This document shows positions 58,379-64,000 of a stretch of DNA of 64,000 nt, in pieces. This DNA is from Tilletiaria anomala UBC 951 (taxonomy: Eukaryota > Basidiomycota > Exobasidiomycetes > Georgefischeriales > Tilletiariaceae). How positions within the stretch are numbered: the stretch's first letter is position 1; the number at the start of each line of letters is the position of its first letter. Made by a program: the position numbers and the translations under genes. The notes under the pieces are model-generated. The model did not search any database. It was not told where the DNA came from and worked only from the letters and a program-made list of their open reading frames with translations. The DNA lies in NCBI RefSeq assembly GCF_000711695.1, contig NW_013547019.1, positions 310,001-374,000 on the forward strand. The letters run 5' to 3'.

Positions 58379-61300
58379 TCAGACGGCGGCATGCGTGTGC
58401 GGGTACGCGTGCGGATGGGTGAGGGAGTGAACGTGGGAAGCGCGATGGCCCGGCGAGTAGTCGACGTCGTTGAGGAGCTGCGAGATGGCAAGCAGGCGTT
58501 GCGGCTGCGACTGGCGGTCCGCGGCAGAGGTCACGCAGCCCTCGCTACTGAGCGAGCGCCGCGAACCCAAACCGGTGAGCGAGGCGAGCGATGGTAGTGT
58601 TGGGTACGCACTTGCGCTCGCTGAGGAGGATAAGGCGGAAGCGGAGCTCGGCGACGAGACCGGCGTCTTGCAATGACCAGTCTGCAAATCGCTCCTGACG
58701 ACCCGTTCGTCGTTCTCGCCCTCATCCTCGTCCATGCGCTCCGCGTCGTGCTCGGCGCCGTCGATGGTAACATGCGCAGCGGTTTCAACGTCGTTGTCAC
58801 CGTCGGCGTCGCCCTGCGCAGCGTCGCATTCCTCCCTGCTGTTGCCCACGTTGCGCAGAGGCGGCAGCGTGTTGTCCTGTTGCGCAAGGAGCGCTGCGTC
58901 GGCCGCAGCGCGTTTGGGAAAGTTGATCGCAACAAGCATCTGCTTGATGAGCTCGATGTGGCGCAGCAGAACGCCTGGCGGCACCAAGTCGGCAGCGGCG
59001 CGGGCGCCGTGCGCGCGGATCGTCTCTGCGCTGCTGCGCCGCCCACGCGCGAAGCCGAGCCCATCGATGCGCGCAACATCGTCGGCGATACAGTCGAGAG
59101 TCAAGCTGCGCGAAGGCGCGCGGTGCACATGCTGCTTATGGTCATGAGCGGCTGCTACGCTGGGCGAAGTGCTGTCGGCGGTGCTGGTACTGGTCGTGGT
59201 GGAGGACGACGAGGACGAGCGCTCCGATGCGGGCTCGCTGAGATCGCGCGGCGCGTGGCGGTAGCCGTAGTAGCGCGCGATGCTGGTGCTGGGGCTGGTG
59301 CTTCGGTCGGGGCCAGGACAGGGACCGGGCGCAGCGGAAAGCAACGATGAGATACCAAGAACAGGCCTACTGCCGTTGCCGTTGTCTGCATCGACATCCT
59401 GCATCTCTGAGTCTGAATCGAGCTCGTCGATCTCCTCGTCCTCCTCCAGCACAACATCCTTGCGTTTGATAACGCTCCTGTGGGGGCTCCTGCTGCCCAC
59501 CTTGTCATCGCCATCCTCCTGCTCCTGCACCACTTCGTCTGGATCCGACTTGACGTCGCGCACAGCCGAGGCGTTGACCTTGTGCCGTATCATCATCATC
59601 GTCATTGTCGACGACGGCGCGGCTCGCATGAGCGGCTCGACCTTGACAAAGCTCGCTTGGCTCATGTCGATGGGAGCGACCTGCGGCATGGCGGGCGCGC
59701 CGCGTGCACCAATGCCGCCGCTGCCGGCAGCGCGCAGGTTGTCAAATGAGTACATGCTGCCGCCGTTACTCGCGCCCGCGCTCGCTGCTGACAACGAACG
59801 AGCGTGAGGCTGGCCAGGCAGGGACGGGTACAGCGACGCGTGTTGCGGTGCATTTTGCGCGAGCGATGCCGAGACGTCCGACAGGCGCATGCTGAAGCCG
59901 TGCGGGTGCGATGGTAGGCTTCCGCTGCCGCCGCCTGCTGCTGCTGCCGCGGCCGACGCGCGAGCCGGCAACGGTGCGACGGGGCGCTTGCCGATCGCGC
60001 CGAGGTCGAGCGAGGGATAGATGTGCGTCTGGTGCTGGTGCTGCACCGCGACAGCGTCAGCGTCGTCCTCGCCCTCGTGCGTGCTATGTGGCCCCGTGGC
60101 CCACGGGACGCCGCCGTTGCCGGCGCCGTTGGAGGAGATGAAAGCGTCGAGCAGACCGTCGTCGAAGCCGGGTATACCGGTGAGGCCGGCGCTGTGCAGG
60201 CTGGAAAAGCTGAATGGAGAGTCGGCGCTGGCGCTACTGCCGGGTCCGCCAGCGCACGAGGGCGAGGAGGACGCGAGCGTCGGCGGGCCGCTCGAAGCGC
60301 CAGTTCCACTGCCCATGCTGTCGTTCGACGAGGCGGCCGACGTGTGTGAGTGCGTGCTGTGCCCACTATAGCTGTCAAGGCTGTAGTTAGAGGGCGAAGG
60401 CGAGGCGCCGGTGCTGTTCGAAGACGCTACTGTCGTCGGCGGTAGGTACGCATTATAGGGGGCCTCGGAGGGCGGCGTCATGTCCGGCTCCGACCGCTGC
60501 TGCTGTTGCTGACTGCCGAGCGCCTTGACTGCGCTTGCACCAAGCTGCAGCAAGAATGCGTTGAGCTCAGCAAGGTTGACAGACGGCTGCTGCTGCTGCT
60601 GCTGTTCATGCTGCTGTTGTGCAGCAATTCCAGCTGCGTATGCCGCGCGGGCCGCCTGCTCTTGTTGCTGCTGATGTGCCACAGGGTTGATGGCGGAGAG
60701 GAGAGCTGCGAGCGCGCTCGGGTCGAGTGCGCCACTGCTGAATGCGTAGCTGAGCCGCTCGGCCATGTCTATGCAGAGAGGCAACGCAAAGGTCAGCACA
60801 ACACGAACCGGAAAAGAAAAAAGGAGACGAAGAAGACAGGTACGTACCTTGGTCGTACGTAGGATTGAGGCAACGCCGGCGGACATCGCCGATAAAGTCG
60901 TTGATGGCGGCAGCCTCGCGGTCGCGCTTGCCAAGCACGCCTGTCCTGCCGTGCGCGAGGTACGAATACGAGTTGGGGTCTGTCATGCTGGGACCGCCTG
61001 CGCCGTGCGGGCTGTGATGCGCTGCATGAGGGAAGTGGTGGTATTGGTGGTAGTACGAACCGCCGCCGCCACTTCCATGGCTGGGCTTGCCAATGAGCGC
61101 ATGGTAGCTGGGTGCGGACGTTGCCGATGCCGCTGCTGCATTCGACGACGATGACGATGGTGCGGACAAGGAGCGGTCGTAGCCGGTGGAAGAGTAGAGC
61201 GCTTCGGGACGGTGAAAGCCAAAGCCGGGTGGAGCATGAGGCGAGGAGGCATGAGTGTGGGCATAGGCGTGCTGCGGCGCAGCGCCGGCTGCGGCTGCTG

Positions 61301-62033
61301 CGGCAGCATAAGCAGCCGCTGACGGTCCGGCGACGGCGCTGGACGGTGGATGCGCACCGTAGTACCCATGGTGGAGGGTGGTTTGCGGAAGTGGGTGAGC
61401 GTGTGGGTGTACGCCAAGGGCTGCAGCATGGGCTGCTGCTGCGGCGGCGGCGGCGTTCTGGGCATGAGCGTGTGCGGCGGCATGGGAGCGGGCTGCTTGG
61501 CGTTCCTGCTGCTCTGCCTGATGTGCCTCGGTGTGGATGCGCTCGTGCTTTTTGAGGTCCTGGGGTCGCTTGAACGTCTTGCCGCACGAATCGCACGAGT
61601 GCGGCTTGAGGGGCGTGTGGACGCGGAGGTGGGAGGTGATGTGGTCGCGCTTGGCGCAGCTGACGTCGCAGGCCTCCCATTTGCAAGTGAGGCAGAGGTT
61701 GTTGGTGCTCTTGCGTCCGACGTGATCGTTGCACAGATGGTAGTACAGGTCCTCTGGGTCATTGTACGTCAGGGTACAGTCCTCCCAGCGGCAGTTAATG
61801 ACCTTTGGCGGGCGCTTGCTGGCCATACTGGGGGGTGTGGTGGAGGTCGTGGCGGCGGCGGTGGTCATGCTGCCTCCTGCTGCTGAAGCGGCGGGGGAAG
61901 CGATGGCGGCATGGGTGTCACCGGCGGCGTGGCTGCCAGCAGGTGAGGATGCTGGCGGAGACGATGATGACGCCGTGGTGGTGGTGGTAGGGGTGGTCAT
62001 CGCTGGCAGGGGTGTCATTGTTGCTGCTGCCAT
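58379..62033 (-). CDS. RIM101: pH-response transcription factor PacC/Rim101
   Basis: PacC/Rim101 is a C2H2 zinc-finger factor, activated by proteolysis at alkaline pH, that binds GCCARG sites. Two exons (62033-60848 and 60768-58379, intron 79 nt) give 1,191 residues. Three fingers lie at residues 81-104 (C81, C86, H99, H104), 117-139 (C117, C122, H135, H139) and 147-167 (C147, C150, H163, H167). The blocks [29 protein letters not shown] and [20 protein letters not shown] are the PacC signature. [20 protein letters not shown] after the fingers resembles the conserved segment with nuclear-localisation function. The rest is low complexity (Ala, His, Gln, Ser), with acidic patches ([20 protein letters not shown]). 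It is longer than Aspergillus PacC (about 680). Its own upstream region is packed with GCCAAG sites. Confidence 0.95.
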
Positions 62034-64000
62034 CGAGCTCGTCTTCTATGAGGAGAAGCGCACACCACCCGCAGTGGTATGGGATGGCGCTGCCGGATGC
62101 CGAGAGTGGGAAAGCGATGAGACTGGTGCAGTGCCGTGCTCGCAGTGTGGGTTCGTGTGGGCAGTGTACCTGTGTTTTTGGCCCCGTGGTCGGAGTGTGC
62201 AGTGTGCTGCAATGCCAAGAATGGCCAGTGCCACTGTGGCGCGTGTCAGCCGGCTACTGGGCACTCTCAAATGGACGGGCACGAGTGAGAAAACGTGGTG
62301 GCGCTGCTGCTGCCGAACGAAAGGGTCTAGACCTCCCGCTCAGGTGAGCAGAGCGAGCGACGTGCTTTATATCCCAGTGAGGCCAGTCTAGTTCAGTCCA
62401 GGCCAGTCTGCACAGGCTCGCCCTAGCTGGTCCACACCGCGTTCGTAAAGATCTGACTGCGATGGCGATGTGCTCGATTCGCTGCTGCTGCTGGCTGATG
62501 TCAATGTGGGTATCAATGTCCCTACACTGTGTGCACACAAGGAAAAGCAGCCGCCTTGGGAAAGGGGGACGGGAGGGAAAGGAAAGGGAAGGGAAGGGTA
62601 GGCGGGTGAGGAGGAAATGGATAGATGCGTTGCGTATATATGTACATACAGTTGGGAGAAGGGGGGGGAGAAGAGGGACGCTCGGTTTAAGGCTTGGCAT
62701 CCGCCCGATCACCTCACATGTTGTAAAAGAGGGCCTCGTTCTTGGCGTCCAATATGTATACAATCAGGCTCGTTGAGAGGGATTTTGCCTTCTCTGCCTG
62801 AGCTCACTGCTAAGTGCTTGGCTGCTGTGCTTTGCGGTGAGTTTGCGACTCACATCCAACTGACGGGGAAACAAGTGGGCGAGGGCACCCGCAAGTCAAA
62901 GGACTTGCAGCGGGCCGAAAAAAGCACCCAATGCGCCCAGCGCAGACAGGTGTTCTACCGCCCAACTAGTCTTGGCACCCCGTCCGCATTCAGCTCATGG
63001 CAAGGGCGGAGGGATGAACCAGCGTCCATATGCTTCGAGGGCAATACATATTTCTCAAAGCACCATCCGCAAGGGTGCGACACTGGCGAGACGCGCCAGC
63101 GCCAAGACTGGTGGGCCATCCATCCAGCTCGCTTCTCGCAGGCGGCAGCACCAGAGCAGAGAAAGACTTGGCATTCTCACCCATTTCGGAGATAGTTCGC
63201 GGCTATTGCGTTCATGTGCATGGCGATTGGGCCCCCTTCTTCTCAGCTGGAACTCCGTGTAAATCCACCTCCACTCCTTTTTCACCTGCCATCAGCTTGT
63301 AAACCCGTGCCTCGTTCGGCATATAATCTATGTATCTCTCCACTCTCGTCTGGCGGTCGTTCGTTGAAAGTCGAACCTTTCCTGCTGTATTTGCCCACCA
63401 CAGTCCGCTGGAGTCGAGGCAACATTTTGTGATCCAGAGCTCGTGGTTTGGAGCAGATATGTGACGAGAGCCGCCGGGTCCTACATATGACATGCATGTT
63501 TCATGGGGAGGGTCATACCTAAAATTGTGCTTTGTGCACTGTGCAGTACAGAGTAACTCACGCCGCTCGCAAGGAATCCAGAATCGGCAATGATGTTCGC
63601 AGACGGCTACGAAGTGCGAATTGCAACGAAACTCACAAAGAGACCAAGGTGCATACATACTGCATGCAGCCTTGAGCTTGTGTCTATCGTGCCAGCGACA
63701 AGTATGCACATAAACATTGGGACGAGTCGGCTTGCTCGCACAGGCTCCACGCAAGGGCCGTGCTCATGTATGGGCGATGGACTGTGAATGCACAAGCATG
63801 TCTGCCTATGCCAGCGCACGCACCAACAGGGGAAAAGGCGAAAAGTCTTGGCACTCTCTCCTTGATGCTGTTGTAATACATGTAGTAGTGTACGCAACCC
63901 CAAGCGCTTCCTAATCACAGCTCCTGACGGGTCTTGCGCCCGACTACCTTGTATTGATTGACTATTGTCCTCGCATCACCCACACACACATATACATACT
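62034..64000. other. Long upstream region of PacC gene
   Basis: Nearly 2 kb to the window end without a supported gene. The open frames here lack family signals and look random in composition. A purine-rich tract (AAAGGGAAGGGAAGGG type) lies near 62570-62600. A 9-bp unit (GGCCAGTCT) is repeated at 62381-62389 and 62401-62409. Besides these, the notable content is the GCCAAG series, given separately. Confidence 0.55.
62214..63852. promoter_or_regulatory. Eight PacC/Rim101 core sites (GCCAAG) upstream of PacC
   Basis: The core occurs at 62214-62219 (+), 62693-62698 (-), 62741-62746 (-), 62817-62822 (-), 62971-62976 (-), 63101-63106 (+), 63167-63172 (-) and 63847-63852 (-). Five of the eight extend to TGCCAAG, the full Aspergillus PacC consensus. 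Three share the longer GCCAAGACT. About one site would be expected by chance in 2 kb. Sites are observed; binding and autoregulation are inference from known PacC specificity. Confidence 0.6.

Noticed and set aside
63212-63754. 180-codon minus-strand frame near the right edge
   Set aside because: Cys/His/Arg-scattered composition typical of a chance frame, no domain, and it lies in the presumed PacC upstream region.

Overview
The window reads as nuclear DNA of a basidiomycete fungus, most likely a smut relative (Ustilaginomycotina). The evidence is: genes densely packed on both strands; many short introns (about 50-90 nt) with GT...AG ends, cutting some genes (SMC6, TAF1) into a dozen or more exons; a fungus-only gene set (chitin synthase, PacC/Rim101, Sls1); and several long proteins of a basidiomycete type that I cannot name. 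No ribosomal RNA, intact tRNA gene or CRISPR array was found. The species call is inference.

Layout. 1-8.3 kb is a gene-poor block holding decayed LTR retrotransposons: a Ty3/gypsy fossil with a chromodomain on the minus strand and a Ty1/copia fossil on the plus strand. From 8.3 kb on, the window is ordinary gene-rich DNA: TAF1 (-), SMC6 (-), a small multi-pass membrane protein (+), LSG1 (-) divergent from UTP25 (+), an unknown proline/alanine-rich protein (-) divergent from the AP-2 sigma subunit (+), a decayed short-chain dehydrogenase (+), MSH3 (-) divergent from SMC4 (+), TSR3 (-) divergent from SLS1 (+), mitochondrial aspartate aminotransferase (-) divergent from an unknown protein (+), a class III chitin synthase (-), RPB6 (-) divergent from DEG1/PUS3 (+), and PacC/RIM101 (-) with a long upstream region running to the window end.

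Functional themes. Chromosome maintenance: SMC6 (Smc5/6), SMC4 (condensin), MSH3 (mismatch repair). Ribosome and tRNA maturation: LSG1, UTP25, TSR3, DEG1. Transcription: TAF1, RPB6, PacC. Mitochondria: SLS1, aspartate aminotransferase. Cell wall and pH response: chitin synthase, PacC. These are housekeeping neighbours, not one operon-like system.

The signals most worth a second look are regulatory. (1) Eight copies of the PacC/Rim101 binding core GCCAAG lie upstream of the PacC gene itself, six of them within 480 bp. (2) A perfect 14-bp hairpin in TAF1 buries the 3' splice site of the first intron. (3) MluI-type (ACGCGT) boxes lie in the shared MSH3/SMC4 promoter and upstream of SMC6. (4) DEG1 has two in-frame starts, the longer one adding a mitochondrial-type leader. 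(5) LSG1 has a coding exon that is only its ATG, followed by an intron with a perfect PAC box. I did not find a convincing new multi-gene system.
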